Shown here: positions 27,840 through 37,035 of the stretch, in pieces | Layout of the letters: each line of letters opens with the position of its first letter | Position numbering within the stretch: the first letter of the stretch is position 1 | Assembly (NCBI RefSeq): GCF_041435195.1 | Contig: NZ_CP108106.1 | Location: 5,056,501-5,120,500 of the forward strand | Source of the DNA: Streptomyces sp. NBC_00224 | Lineage (GTDB): Bacteria > Actinomycetota > Actinomycetes > Streptomycetales > Streptomycetaceae | Direction: 5' to 3' | Length of the DNA: 64,000 nt | Position numbers and translations under genes: made by a program | Notes under the pieces: generated by a model | The model's database searches: none | Told to the model about the DNA's origin: nothing | What the model saw: the letters and a program-made list of their open reading frames with translations, nothing else

Positions 27840-29255
27840 TCATGCCGGACGGCCGCCCTCGTCGCTCCCCGCCCCCGCCAGTTCCGCGAGGCGGCGGTGC
27901 TCGGCGGCCTTCGTCTCGTAGATGGCGGCCATCCGCAGGTGGTAGGCCGGATTGTGCTGTTCGTACACATCCGGGATGCCGTCGTGGTCCTCGTCGCGCT
28001 CCTCTTCCTCGACGAGCACCTGGTACCGGCGTACGCGCAGCTTCAGCAGGATGGTGGCGCACACGGCCGCGATCAGCGAGCCCACCAGCACGGCGGCCTT
28101 GATCTCGTCCGCCAGCGCGCCCTCGCCGTCGAAGGCCAGCTCGCCGATGAGCAGGGAGACCGTGAAGCCGATCCCGGCGAGCGTGGCGACGGCGAAGACG
28201 TCCGGCCAGGCCAGGTCGTCGTTGAGCTCCGCCCTGGTGAACCGGGCGGCGCACCAGGTGCCGCCGAAGATCCCGACCGCCTTGCCGACCACCAGACCGA
28301 GCACCACGCCGAGCGTCTCGGGCCGCGTGAAGACGTCCGCGAGCGCCCCGCCGCTGATGCCGACCCCGGCCGACATCAGTGCGAAGAGCGGCACGGCGAG
28401 CCCGGCGGAGAGCGGCCGCACCAGGTGCTCGATGTGCTCGCCGGGGGAGTGCTCCTCGCCCTCCTGGCGGGTGCAGCGCAGCATCAGGCCCATGGCGACG
28501 CCCGCGATGGTCGAGTGGACGCCGCTGTTGTACATCAGCCCCCAGATGACCAGCGCGAGCGGTACGTACACGTACCAGCCGCGCACGCCCTTGCGCAGCA
28601 GCAGCCAGAAGACCGCGAGGCCGACGACGGAGCCGCCGAGGGCGGCGAAGTCGATCTCCTTGGTGAAGAACACGGCGATGATGAGAATGGCGAACAGATC
28701 GTCGACGACGGCGAGCGTCAACAAGAACGCGCGCAGGGCGGACGGCAGCGAGGTCCCGATCACCGCGAGCACGGCCAGCGCGAAGGCGATGTCGGTGGCC
28801 GTCGGCACGGCCCACCCGTCCATCGCGCCGCCGCCGACGGCGTTGACCAGCGCGTATACGAGCGCGGGCACGGCCATTCCGCAGAGCGCGGCGATCACTG
28901 GCAGCGCGGCGGCCTTGGGATCGCGCAGCTCACCGGCCACGAGCTCGCGCTTGAGCTCGATCCCGGCTACGAAGAAGAAGATCGCGAGGAGGCCGTCGGC
29001 GGCCCAGTGCTGAAGCGAGAGGTTGAGCCCGAGCGCCTCGATGCCGACGTGGAACCCGCGTACGTCGGCGTAACTGTCACCAAGGGTGTTGGCCCAGATC
29101 AACGCCACGATCGCGGCCACGAGCAGCAGCACACCGCCGACGGTCTCGGCACGCAGCGCGTCCGCGACGAAGTTCCGCTCGGGCAACGAGAGCCGCCCGA
29201 GGAACTTCCGGCTGCTGCTCTTGCTGCTGTCCTTACGGGATACGGGCGCGGACAC
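27840..29255 (-). CDS. nhaA: Sodium/proton antiporter NhaA with a Ca-loop-like C-terminal tail
   Basis: The 471-residue antiporter has about 12 membrane spans and the NhaA motifs TATDIAFALAVLAVIG and AVVDDLFAIL, which hold the transport Asp pair. It exchanges Na+ for H+ at alkaline pH or salt stress. The GTG at 29255 was chosen because GGAGG lies 7 nt before it. After the last span the cytoplasmic tail contains EEEERDEDHDGIPDVYEQ, resembling a calcium-binding DxDxDG loop; this is not standard in NhaA. The 1-12 residues are Ser/Lys-rich. Confidence 0.94.
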   Translation of the reverse strand: MSAPVSRKDSSKSSSRKFLGRLSLPERNFVADALRAETVGGVLLLVAAIVALIWANTLGDSYADVRGFHVGIEALGLNLSLQHWAADGLLAIFFFVAGIELKRELVAGELRDPKAAALPVIAALCGMAVPALVYALVNAVGGGAMDGWAVPTATDIAFALAVLAVIGTSLPSALRAFLLTLAVVDDLFAILIIAVFFTKEIDFAALGGSVVGLAVFWLLLRKGVRGWYVYVPLALVIWGLMYNSGVHSTIAGVAMGLMLRCTRQEGEEHSPGEHIEHLVRPLSAGLAVPLFALMSAGVGISGGALADVFTRPETLGVVLGLVVGKAVGIFGGTWCAARFTRAELNDDLAWPDVFAVATLAGIGFTVSLLIGELAFDGEGALADEIKAAVLVGSLIAAVCATILLKLRVRRYQVLVEEEERDEDHDGIPDVYEQHNPAYHLRMAAIYETKAAEHRRLAELAGAGSDEGGRPA

Positions 29256-29471
29256 GGACGACCTCCGGTCGGTTCGGCGGGCATGACAAAGCACGTTGCC
29301 GACCAGACTTCCCGGCGCACCTGGGTCCCTCTTGTTGCGCCGCCGACGGGAGTGCCGCGACTGGACGCGATCTTTACTTTACCTAACTCTTTACCCGGGT
29401 GCGGGGGGACGATTCCGGTGATCGTTACCTTATGCGCAAGTGGGGTGGGGGGCGCGGGGTGCGGTGCCCGG

Positions 29472-29525
29472 TGTTTGTCTGCGGGTCGTCTGTGGCTGGT
29501 CGCGCAGTTCCCCGCGCCCCTAAAG
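29472..29525 (-). repeat. Dispersed intergenic repeat, copy 7 (reverse)
   Basis: TGTTTGTCTGCGGGTCGTCT, then GTGGCTGGTCGCGCAGTTCC and CCGCGCCCCTAAA. Confidence 0.85.
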
Positions 29526-29624
29526 GCAGAACGGGGTCCGGGCACATTCAGCCCCTCCAGCGTTGAGGAGCGGGGTCCGGGGCGGAGCCCCGAAAGCGGG
29601 GGCAGGGAGCGAAGCTCCCGCCCC

Positions 29625-29676
29625 TCAGGGGCGCGGGGAACTGCGCGACCAGCCACAGATGGCCCGCAGACGAACG
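29625..29676 (+). repeat. Dispersed intergenic repeat, copy 8
   Basis: CAGGGGCGCGGGGAACTGCG, then CGACCAGCCACAGATGGCCC and GCAGACGAAC. With copy 7 it forms an inverted pair about 100 bp apart. Confidence 0.85.
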
Positions 29677-29859
29677 GAGCCCCGAAGCGGGGTGCAGGGG
29701 CGCAGCCCCCGGGAAACGAGCCTCCACCCCCAGCCACCCCCGGAGGCCACGCGGCGGAGCCGCAAATGTCACAGCGGGGACGGGCGGGGTGGGGGAACAA
29801 CGGCCGGAGGCCCAGCCACGCACACCGCGCAGCCGGGCCCCCAGCCCCCCCACCCCCGC

Positions 29860-31815
29860 TCAGTCCTCGCTGGAAGCGCCCGGCAGCTTGGTCTGGATCA
29901 GATCCATCACCGACGAGTCCGTCAGCGTCGTGACATCCCCCAGCTCCCGGTTCTCGGCAACGTCCCGCAGCAACCGCCGCATGATCTTCCCCGACCGGGT
30001 CTTCGGCAGCTCCGCCACCGGCAGTACCCGCTTCGGCTTGGCGATCGGCCCCAGCGTGGTGCCGACGTGCGCCCGCAGCTCCTCCACCAGCCCGTCCGAC
30101 TCGGCCGCCGAACCCCGCAGGATCACGAACGCGACGATCGCCTGCCCGGTCGTCTCGTCGGCCGCGCCGACCACCGCCGCCTCGGCCACCGACGGGTGCG
30201 ACACCAGCGCCGACTCGACCTCGGTCGTCGAGATGTTGTGCCCGGACACGAGCATCACGTCATCGACGCGGCCGAGCAGCCAGATGTCCCCGTCCTCGTC
30301 CTTCTTCGCCCCGTCACCGGCGAAGTACTTGCCCTCGAACCGCGACCAGTACGTGTCGATGAACCGCTGGTCGTCGCCCCAGATGGTGCGCAGCATCGAC
30401 GGCCACGGCTCGGTGAGGACGAGGTACCCGCCGCCCCCGTTCGGCACCTCGTGCGCCTCGTCGTCGACGACGGTCGCCGCGATGCCCGGCAGCGCCCGCT
30501 GCGCGGAGCCCGGCTTGGTCTCGGTCACTCCCGGCAGCGGCGAGATCATCATCGCGCCGGTCTCCGTCTGCCACCACGTGTCCACGATCGGGCACTTGTC
30601 CGCCCCGATGTGCTTGCGGTACCAGATCCACGCCTCGGGGTTGATGGGCTCGCCCACCGACCCGAGCACCCGCAGCGACGACAGGTCGAACTTCGCGGGG
30701 ATGTCGTCGCCCCACTTCATGAACGTACGGATCGCCGTCGGCGCCGTGTAGAGGATCGTCACCCCGTACTTCTGGACGATCTCCCAGAACCGCCCCTGGT
30801 GCGGGGTGTCCGGCGTGCCCTCGTACATGACCTGCGTCGCACCGTTGGCCAGCGGCCCGTACACGATGTACGAGTGACCGGTCACCCAGCCGATGTCGGC
30901 GGTGCACCAGTACACATCGGTCTCGGGCTTGAGGTCGAAGACCGCGTGGTGCGTGTACGCGGCCTGCGTCAGATAGCCGCCGGAGGTGTGCAGGATGCCC
31001 TTCGGCTTACCCGTCGTCCCCGAGGTGTAGAGGATGAACAGCGGGTGCTCGGCGTCGAACGCCTGCGGGGTGTGCTCGGCGGACTGACGGCCGACGATGT
31101 CGTCCCACCAGACGTCCCGGCCCTCGGTGAAGGCGGTCTCCTGGCCCGTACGCCGCACCACCAGTACGTGCTCGACCTGCGGGCACTTCGTCACGGCCTC
31201 GTCGATCGCGGGCTTGAGCGCGGACGGCTTGCCGCGCCGGTACCCGCCGTCCGCCGTGATGACCAGCTTCGCGTCGGCGTCCTGGATACGGGACGCGACG
31301 GCGTCGGCCGAGAACCCGCCGAAGACCACCGAGTGCGCCGCGCCGATACGGGCGCAGGCGAGCATCGCGACGGCCGCCTCGGGGATCATCGGCATGTACA
31401 CCGCGACCCGGTCGCCGGCCCGGACGCCGAGCTCGGTAAGGGCGTTGGCGGCCCGTGAGACCTCGTCCTTCAGCTCCGCGTAGGTGATCGCGCGGCTGTC
31501 ACCGGGTTCGCCCTCGAAGTGAATGGCGACCCGGTCACCGTTCCCGGCCTCGACGTGGCGGTCCACGCAGTTGTACGCGACGTTGAGCTGCCCGTCGGCG
31601 AACCACTTCGCGAACGGCGGGTTCGACCAGTCGAGCGTCTCGGTCGGTTCGGTGGCCCAGGTGAGGCGCCGGGCCTGCTCGGCCCAGAAGCCCAGCCTGT
31701 CCGCCTCGGCCTGCTCGTACGCCTCCGCCGTCACGTTGGCGTCGGCAGCCAGCGCGGCAGGAGGAGCGAACCGGCGCTCCTCCTTCAAGAGGTTGGCCAG
31801 GCTTTCGTTGCTCAC
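29860..31815 (-). CDS. acs: Acetyl-CoA synthetase
   Basis: The 651-residue ANL-family enzyme makes acetyl-CoA from acetate, ATP and CoA. Motifs: [11 protein letters not shown] (ATP loop), [23 protein letters not shown] and the C-terminal [11 protein letters not shown], whose Lys is the usual site of inactivating acetylation. GTG start with GGGAG 7 nt upstream. The length is normal. In M. tuberculosis acs also lies in this block. Confidence 0.97.
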   Translation of the reverse strand: MSNESLANLLKEERRFAPPAALAADANVTAEAYEQAEADRLGFWAEQARRLTWATEPTETLDWSNPPFAKWFADGQLNVAYNCVDRHVEAGNGDRVAIHFEGEPGDSRAITYAELKDEVSRAANALTELGVRAGDRVAVYMPMIPEAAVAMLACARIGAAHSVVFGGFSADAVASRIQDADAKLVITADGGYRRGKPSALKPAIDEAVTKCPQVEHVLVVRRTGQETAFTEGRDVWWDDIVGRQSAEHTPQAFDAEHPLFILYTSGTTGKPKGILHTSGGYLTQAAYTHHAVFDLKPETDVYWCTADIGWVTGHSYIVYGPLANGATQVMYEGTPDTPHQGRFWEIVQKYGVTILYTAPTAIRTFMKWGDDIPAKFDLSSLRVLGSVGEPINPEAWIWYRKHIGADKCPIVDTWWQTETGAMMISPLPGVTETKPGSAQRALPGIAATVVDDEAHEVPNGGGGYLVLTEPWPSMLRTIWGDDQRFIDTYWSRFEGKYFAGDGAKKDEDGDIWLLGRVDDVMLVSGHNISTTEVESALVSHPSVAEAAVVGAADETTGQAIVAFVILRGSAAESDGLVEELRAHVGTTLGPIAKPKRVLPVAELPKTRSGKIMRRLLRDVAENRELGDVTTLTDSSVMDLIQTKLPGASSED

Positions 31816-32018
31816 GACATCTCCCTTTCCCAGGGCGTCCTATGTGCCTATGTGTCCCGGGCCATAGCTCATCAGGCCAATCGCCGGGTGACAAGAGCCT
31901 CCCGGAAATTGGTTTAGACCTATAGGGGATCCGGGGCATCGGCGTGTCATCAGACGGTCTCACGGACACGGTCCGCCCTGGGTTCAGGCATGCGCGGAAG
32001 GCGCGGCATCGCACCACG

Positions 32019-34337
32019 TCAGATGGGGGATGCCTCAAGGGCCGTCGGCCCCACCCCCTCGAACACCTCCGCGCAGTCGTCGGACGCCAGCAAGTACGCC
32101 TGGGCCTCGCCCACATGGAAGTACATCCCGTGCAGCGCCAGCGTGCCCTCGGCCAGTCGCCGCGCCACCGACTCATGGCGCCGCAGATGGTCCAGCTGCT
32201 GCACCACATTGGTGAGGCAGAGCTGCTCGACGGCGTCGGCGGGCAGCCGCCCGGCGATCCGCGCCCAGGAGTACTTGCGGCTCGCCATCCGCTCCAGGCT
32301 GGGCGCCCCGTGCCGCAGCCACCGCCGCAGGGGCGTCTGCGGGGCGTCCGGCTTACCGTTCAGCAGCGCCTGCATCGCCCCGCAGCCGGAGTGTCCGCAG
32401 ACCGTGATGGACTCGACCCGCAGCACCTCGACCGCGTACTCGATCGCCGCGGCCACCGAGTCGTCACCGCACTCCGCGCCGGGCGGGGGCACCAGATTGC
32501 CGACGTTGCGCACGGTGAACAGATCGCCCGGTCCACTGGACGTGATCATGCTGGTGACCAGCCGGGAGTCCGCGCAGGTGAGGAAGAGCTGGGACGGCTG
32601 CTGCCCCTCGCGCGCCAGCCGCGCCAGCTCGTCCCGCACCAGCGGCGCGGTGTTGCGCTGGAACGAGCTGAGCCCGCTGGCCAGTTGGTGCCCGTGCCGC
32701 CTGGGCGCCGGCGCCTTGTCGTGGCAGTGGTGGTTGCGCCAGGGGGTCCAGGGCCGGCAGCAGCTCTGCGAGCTGGAGGCGGGCTCGGTGATCCGTCCGC
32801 CGGACCGGCCGGTGATCCGCACCTCGCCACCGCGCGCGGTGTGCGTGTCCTGCCAGCTCTGCAGTGCCTCGTACGCCGCGTGGTCCATGAACGAGCCGTC
32901 CAACTCCACGACGGCGCTCGCCCCTTGGGGCACCTGGTTCAGCGACCGGGTCAGCCGGGGCACGGCGAGGAACGTCAACTGCCCGCGCGCCCGCACCAGA
33001 TACGACAGGTCGTCCCGGCGCTGCACCGTGATCCGGGTGCGTGCCACCCGGCGCAGCGCGACCGCGACGGCCACGGCGACCCCCATGACCACGCCCTGGA
33101 GCACCCCGAAGAGGAGCACCCCGGCCACCGTCGCCACGTACACCAGGAACTCGCGGTGCTTGTGGACGTTGCGGATGTGGGCGAAGGACACCATCTGGAT
33201 GCCGACCATCATCACCAGCGCGGCCAGCGCCGCCAGTGGGATCCACTCCAGGACGACCACGAGGAGCCCGGCGGCGAGCAGCACCCACACCCCGTGCAGC
33301 ACGGTGGAGGCACGGCCGGTCGCCCCGGCCCGTACGTTGGCGCTGCCGCGCACCGCGCCACCGGAGACCGGCATTCCGCCGAGCAGCCCGGAGACGGCGT
33401 TGGCGATGCCCTGGCCGCGCAACTCCCGGTCGAGGTCGGCCCGGGCGGGTGCGGTGCCCCCCGGCCGTTCGGCGGCCAGCTTGTCCACGGCCACGGCGGA
33501 GAGCAGTGACTCCAGGCTGGCCACCAGCGTCACCGTGAGCACGGCGGCGGCCAGCCCGGCCACCGGCCCGTGCGGCAGTTCCGGCAGCACATGGGCGTCC
33601 CAGGAGGGCAGGTCGACCCGGGCGATGTGGGGCGCGGCCAGGGCGGCCACACCGGTGGCGATCACCACACAGGCGAGTGCGGCCGGGATGCGGCGCAGCG
33701 TCTTTCCGACGCGTCCCGGGAGGCGGGGCCACGTCATGAGCACGGCGATGGTGAGCGCCCCGATGAGGGGTGCGGCAGGGCCGACCTTGGCCAACTGGCC
33801 TGGGAGAGCTTGGGCGTTGTCCACGGCCGAGCTCTGTGGGGAGCCGCCCAGGACGATGTGGAGCTGGGCGAGCGCGATGGCGGCGCCGATGCCGGCGAGG
33901 GTGCCGTGCACGATGGCGGGGCTCACGGCGAGCGCGGAGCGCGCGGTCTTCAGTGAGCCGAGTGTGATCTGGAGCAGACCCGCGAGAACCGTGATGGCGC
34001 AGGTGGTGCGCCAGCCGTAACTCTGGATCAACTCGGCCGATACCACCGTGAGTCCGGCGGATGGGCCACTGACAAGGAGCGGTGAGCCGCCGAGCAGCCC
34101 GGCGACGATGCCGCCGACACCGGCGGCGATGAGGCTGGCTTCCAGCGGGGCGTCGATGGCGACGGCGAGGCCGAGCGACATCGGGACGGCGAGCAGGAAG
34201 ACGGTGACGGATGCGGACAGATCGGCTCCGGCGATCCGGAAGCGGCGGCCTCCTTTCCTGGGGGGCGGGGCGTGCGGGTGCTGGGGGCTGTCGGTGTGAG
34301 TGAGGGGCTGGGTGCGGGTGGGGACGCAGGCAGACAT
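32019..34337 (-). CDS. SulP anion transporter fused to a beta-carbonic anhydrase
   Basis: The 772-residue fusion has a SulP membrane domain (about residues 35-430, with 10 or more spans), a STAS-like domain (about 435-525), a linker rich in Cys and His (SQSCCRPWTPWRNHHCHDK) and a beta-carbonic anhydrase (about 560-772). Zinc ligands and the Asp-Arg dyad are intact: Cys588, Asp590, Arg592 (CADSR), His649 and Cys652 (CGHSGC). SulP carriers of this kind transport bicarbonate or sulphate; the fused anhydrase makes bicarbonate the better guess. GGAGGAGA lies before the ATG. Confidence 0.93.
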   Translation of the reverse strand: MSACVPTRTQPLTHTDSPQHPHAPPPRKGGRRFRIAGADLSASVTVFLLAVPMSLGLAVAIDAPLEASLIAAGVGGIVAGLLGGSPLLVSGPSAGLTVVSAELIQSYGWRTTCAITVLAGLLQITLGSLKTARSALAVSPAIVHGTLAGIGAAIALAQLHIVLGGSPQSSAVDNAQALPGQLAKVGPAAPLIGALTIAVLMTWPRLPGRVGKTLRRIPAALACVVIATGVAALAAPHIARVDLPSWDAHVLPELPHGPVAGLAAAVLTVTLVASLESLLSAVAVDKLAAERPGGTAPARADLDRELRGQGIANAVSGLLGGMPVSGGAVRGSANVRAGATGRASTVLHGVWVLLAAGLLVVVLEWIPLAALAALVMMVGIQMVSFAHIRNVHKHREFLVYVATVAGVLLFGVLQGVVMGVAVAVAVALRRVARTRITVQRRDDLSYLVRARGQLTFLAVPRLTRSLNQVPQGASAVVELDGSFMDHAAYEALQSWQDTHTARGGEVRITGRSGGRITEPASSSQSCCRPWTPWRNHHCHDKAPAPRRHGHQLASGLSSFQRNTAPLVRDELARLAREGQQPSQLFLTCADSRLVTSMITSSGPGDLFTVRNVGNLVPPPGAECGDDSVAAAIEYAVEVLRVESITVCGHSGCGAMQALLNGKPDAPQTPLRRWLRHGAPSLERMASRKYSWARIAGRLPADAVEQLCLTNVVQQLDHLRRHESVARRLAEGTLALHGMYFHVGEAQAYLLASDDCAEVFEGVGPTALEASPI

Positions 34338-34488
34338 GTTTCCCGTCTCCTCCGGGGCAGCGCGGTCGCGGATGTGGGGTCGCGGCCGTGGGTCACGGCG
34401 TGCAGCGGCGGGATTCTCAACTCTCGGTAAACGAATCGTAATGCAGAGTAAAGGTCAGCGCTTCGCATTTAGGGCAAATAGGTCAACG

Positions 34489-34508
34489 ATTCACTCTCCA
34501 CGGTGAAT
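34489..34508. promoter_or_regulatory. Inverted repeat in the SulP-CA / deacetylase-like divergent promoter region
   Basis: ATTCAC-TCTCCACG-GTGAAT is a 6-bp inverted repeat in an unusually AT-rich part of the 298-bp gap between two divergent genes. It may be an operator; no regulator family could be assigned. Confidence 0.35.
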
Positions 34509-34635
34509 AAGCAGCTTTTCGTGCGGCCTGTCGCGCCCCCTTCCCTCATGCTGCGTGTCACTTTTGCGGCGATTTGATGACATTCAGTGCAAGAGATCTT
34601 CGGATCTGCTGATCTGCGAGGAAGAGGGTGGGCGG

Positions 34636-35919
34636 ATGATGGCCGCCACGAAGAGGATCGCCACCGGGGCCGTCGTCGTCGCGCTGGTCGCGGGCGTCGC
34701 CGGATGTTCGGTGGGCAACGGGACCAAGGCGGCCGCGCCCGGACCCGGAGCGGTCGGCGCCGCCGCCCCCAAGAAGGCCGTGCGCCTGATCGGCGACGGC
34801 TCCACCGCGTTCACCGGACTCCAGCCCCATCTGCTGAAGCCGAGCAAGCTGGCGCCCGGTCAGCAGCCGCCGCAGTTCGTGGTGTTCTCCTGGGACGGTG
34901 CGGGCGAGGACAGCCAGCAGCTGTTCTCCCACTTCCGCGAGGTGGGCAAGAAGTACAACGCGACGATGACGTACTTCCTCAGCGGTGTGTACATGCTCCC
35001 GGAGGAGAAGCGCGAGCGGTACACCGCGCCCAAGCACTCTCCGGGCAGCAGTGACATCGGGTTCAACGATCTCAAGGGCATCAAGGACACGGTCACCCAG
35101 CTGCGCGGTGCGTGGCAGGAGGGCAACGAGGTCGGCACCCACTTCAACGGCCACTTCTGCGGGAACGACGGTGGCGTCGGGACCTGGTCGGTGGACGAGT
35201 GGAAGAGCGAGATCGCGCAGGCCAAGTCGTTCGTGAAGAACTGGAAGTCGAACTCCGGGCTCACGGCGGAGGCGCCGCTTCCGTTCGACTACGACAAGGA
35301 GCTCATCGGCGGCCGCACACCCTGCCTGGAGGGCCGCAAGAACTTCGTGCAGGCGGCCGGTCAGCTCGGCTGGCGCTATGACACCAGCGGCGTCAACGAC
35401 CAGGTGTGGCCGAAGAAGAACGACAACGGCATCTGGGACCTGTCCATGCAGCTGGTCCCGGTCCCGGGCCGCGCCTTCCAGACGCTGTCCATGGACTACA
35501 ACTTCTACATGAACCAGTCGGGCGCGGTGACGGGCGAGGCCGACCAGCACGAGTACTGGGGCAACCAGATGCGCGACGGCCTGCTCCAGGCCTTCGACCG
35601 CTCGTACAACGGCAACCGCGCGCCGCTGATCATCGGCAACCACTTCGAGCCCTGGAACGGCGGCACGTACATGCGGGCCGTCGAGGACACGATCAAGACG
35701 GTCTGCGTCAAGCGCGAGGTGCACTGCGTGTCGTTCCGTCAGCTCGCCGACTGGCTGGACGCGCAGGACCCGTCGGCACTCGACAAGTTCCGTCAGCTGA
35801 AGGTCGGAGAGGCCCCGAAGGGTGGCTGGACGGCCTTCCTGGCCGCCCAGCCCGCCGTGCCGGTCCAGCCGGCCAAGCCGCTCCCGCAGCCCGGCCTCAA
35901 GCAGGCCGCCGCAGGCTGA
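34636..35919 (+). CDS. Secreted lipoprotein resembling polysaccharide deacetylase
   Basis: The 427-residue protein has a lipoprotein signal (VAGVAGC, Cys24) and an Ala/Pro/Gly linker. The exported domain begins VVFSWDGAGEDSQQLFSHF and later has EVGTHFNGHFCG, recalling the Asp and H-x(3-4)-H metal motifs of NodB-type deacetylases, but the first motif is SWDG rather than the usual TFDDG. ELIGGRTPCLEG and HCVSFRQLADWL follow. It may act on peptidoglycan or another cell-wall glycan. The ATG pair at 34636/34639 follows GAAGAGGG. It may be an atypical or non-catalytic member. Confidence 0.75.
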   Translation: MMAATKRIATGAVVVALVAGVAGCSVGNGTKAAAPGPGAVGAAAPKKAVRLIGDGSTAFTGLQPHLLKPSKLAPGQQPPQFVVFSWDGAGEDSQQLFSHFREVGKKYNATMTYFLSGVYMLPEEKRERYTAPKHSPGSSDIGFNDLKGIKDTVTQLRGAWQEGNEVGTHFNGHFCGNDGGVGTWSVDEWKSEIAQAKSFVKNWKSNSGLTAEAPLPFDYDKELIGGRTPCLEGRKNFVQAAGQLGWRYDTSGVNDQVWPKKNDNGIWDLSMQLVPVPGRAFQTLSMDYNFYMNQSGAVTGEADQHEYWGNQMRDGLLQAFDRSYNGNRAPLIIGNHFEPWNGGTYMRAVEDTIKTVCVKREVHCVSFRQLADWLDAQDPSALDKFRQLKVGEAPKGGWTAFLAAQPAVPVQPAKPLPQPGLKQAAAG

Positions 35920-35946
35920 CGCCTTCCGCCGGCCGCGCTCGCGAGG

Positions 35947-36933
35947 TCAGCTCGGCTGCGGAACGGCGAGTTCCTCCTGGAGTACGAAGGCGGGGTCGAC
36001 CTGGGCCGCCAGGTCGGCGCCCGTCTTCGCGTTCCCCCAACTCTGCGCGTTCTTCAGATGGAAGTGGACCATCTGGCGGGTGTACCGCTCCCAGTCGCGC
36101 CCCTCGTACGAGTCGTCCGCCGCGTCCTGCAGGGCCTGGAGGGCGAGCCGGTTGTCGGCCTCCAGGAGCTCGAAGCGCGGCGGGCGCCCCTTCTCCATCG
36201 CGCGCACCCAGTCGGAGTGGCCGACCGTGACCAGCAGGTCCTCGCCGACCTCGGCCCGCAGGAAGTCCAGGTCGTCCTGGCCCTGCACCTTGTTGCCGAC
36301 GACCTTGAGGGAGACCCCGAAGTCCCGTGCGTACTCCTTGTACTGGCGGTAGACCGACACGCCCTTGCGGGTCGGCTCGGCCACCAGGAACGTCATGTCG
36401 AAGCGCGTGAACATGCCGGAGGCGAACGAGTCCGACCCGGCCGTCATGTCGACGACGACGTACTCGTCCGGCCCGTCCACCAGGTGGTTCAGGCACAGCT
36501 CCACCGCCCCGACCTTCGAGTGGTAGCAGGCCACGCCCAGGTCGGACTCGTTGAACGGGCCGGTCGCCATCAGCCGGATGTCCCCGTCGTCGAGCACCAC
36601 CCGCCGCGCGCACGCCTCGTACACCGGATTCGACTCGCGGATCCGCAGCAGCCGTGAGCCCCGGCCCGGCGGAGTCGTCTTGATCATCGTCTCGGCGGAG
36701 GCGATCCGGGGGTTGGTGCCGCGCAGATACTCCTTGATCAGCGGCAGCTGCGCGCCCAGCGCGGGCAGGGCGGCGGCCTCCGCCTCGTCGAGCCCGAGCG
36801 CGGCCCCCAGATGCTGGTTGATGTCGGCGTCGACCGCGAGCACGGCGGCCTCGTTGGCGGTGAGGTGGCGGATGAAGAGCGAGGACAACGTGGTCTTGCC
36901 GCTGCCGCCCTTGCCTACGAAAGCGATCTTCAT
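35947..36933 (-). CDS. CooC/MinD-type ATPase (CO dehydrogenase maturation factor-like)
   Basis: The 328-residue SIMIBI-class ATPase has the deviant Walker A GKGGSGKTT (residues 7-15) with both lysines, AVDADINQHLG, a VDMTAGSD Walker B-like strand and NKVQGQDDL. CooC proteins use ATP to insert nickel, but no CO dehydrogenase is near, so the client is unknown. The ATG at 36933 places the Walker A at the very N-terminus as usual; TACCGT ends 8 nt before it, hinting at a leaderless mRNA. It is divergent from the Fic-like gene. Confidence 0.85.
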   Translation of the reverse strand: MKIAFVGKGGSGKTTLSSLFIRHLTANEAAVLAVDADINQHLGAALGLDEAEAAALPALGAQLPLIKEYLRGTNPRIASAETMIKTTPPGRGSRLLRIRESNPVYEACARRVVLDDGDIRLMATGPFNESDLGVACYHSKVGAVELCLNHLVDGPDEYVVVDMTAGSDSFASGMFTRFDMTFLVAEPTRKGVSVYRQYKEYARDFGVSLKVVGNKVQGQDDLDFLRAEVGEDLLVTVGHSDWVRAMEKGRPPRFELLEADNRLALQALQDAADDSYEGRDWERYTRQMVHFHLKNAQSWGNAKTGADLAAQVDPAFVLQEELAVPQPS

Positions 36934-37035
36934 GTTCACCAACGGTAATCGTGCGGCAGCGCAATGTAGGGGTGGCGAGTGAAGAAGACCACTCGAAGGT
37001 GGGGTGTGGGCCACGGACGCGTAGCCTCGCTACTT

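Larger units (their letters stand above)
29256..29859. other. Repeat-rich intergenic region between acs and nhaA
   Basis: No gene is supported. An AT-richer patch (TTTACTTTACCTAACTCTTT, about 29371-29391) probably holds the nhaA promoter on the minus strand. Further right are two repeat copies in opposite directions (29472-29525 and 29625-29676) and, between them, a reverse copy of the CAGCCCCTCCAGCG element, followed by G/C palindromes such as CGGGGCGGAGCCCCG. Confidence 0.65.

Noticed and set aside
27225..29933. Plus-strand open frame of about 900 codons
   Set aside because: It runs antisense through nhaA and the Holin-X gene and on into repeat DNA, with no motif.
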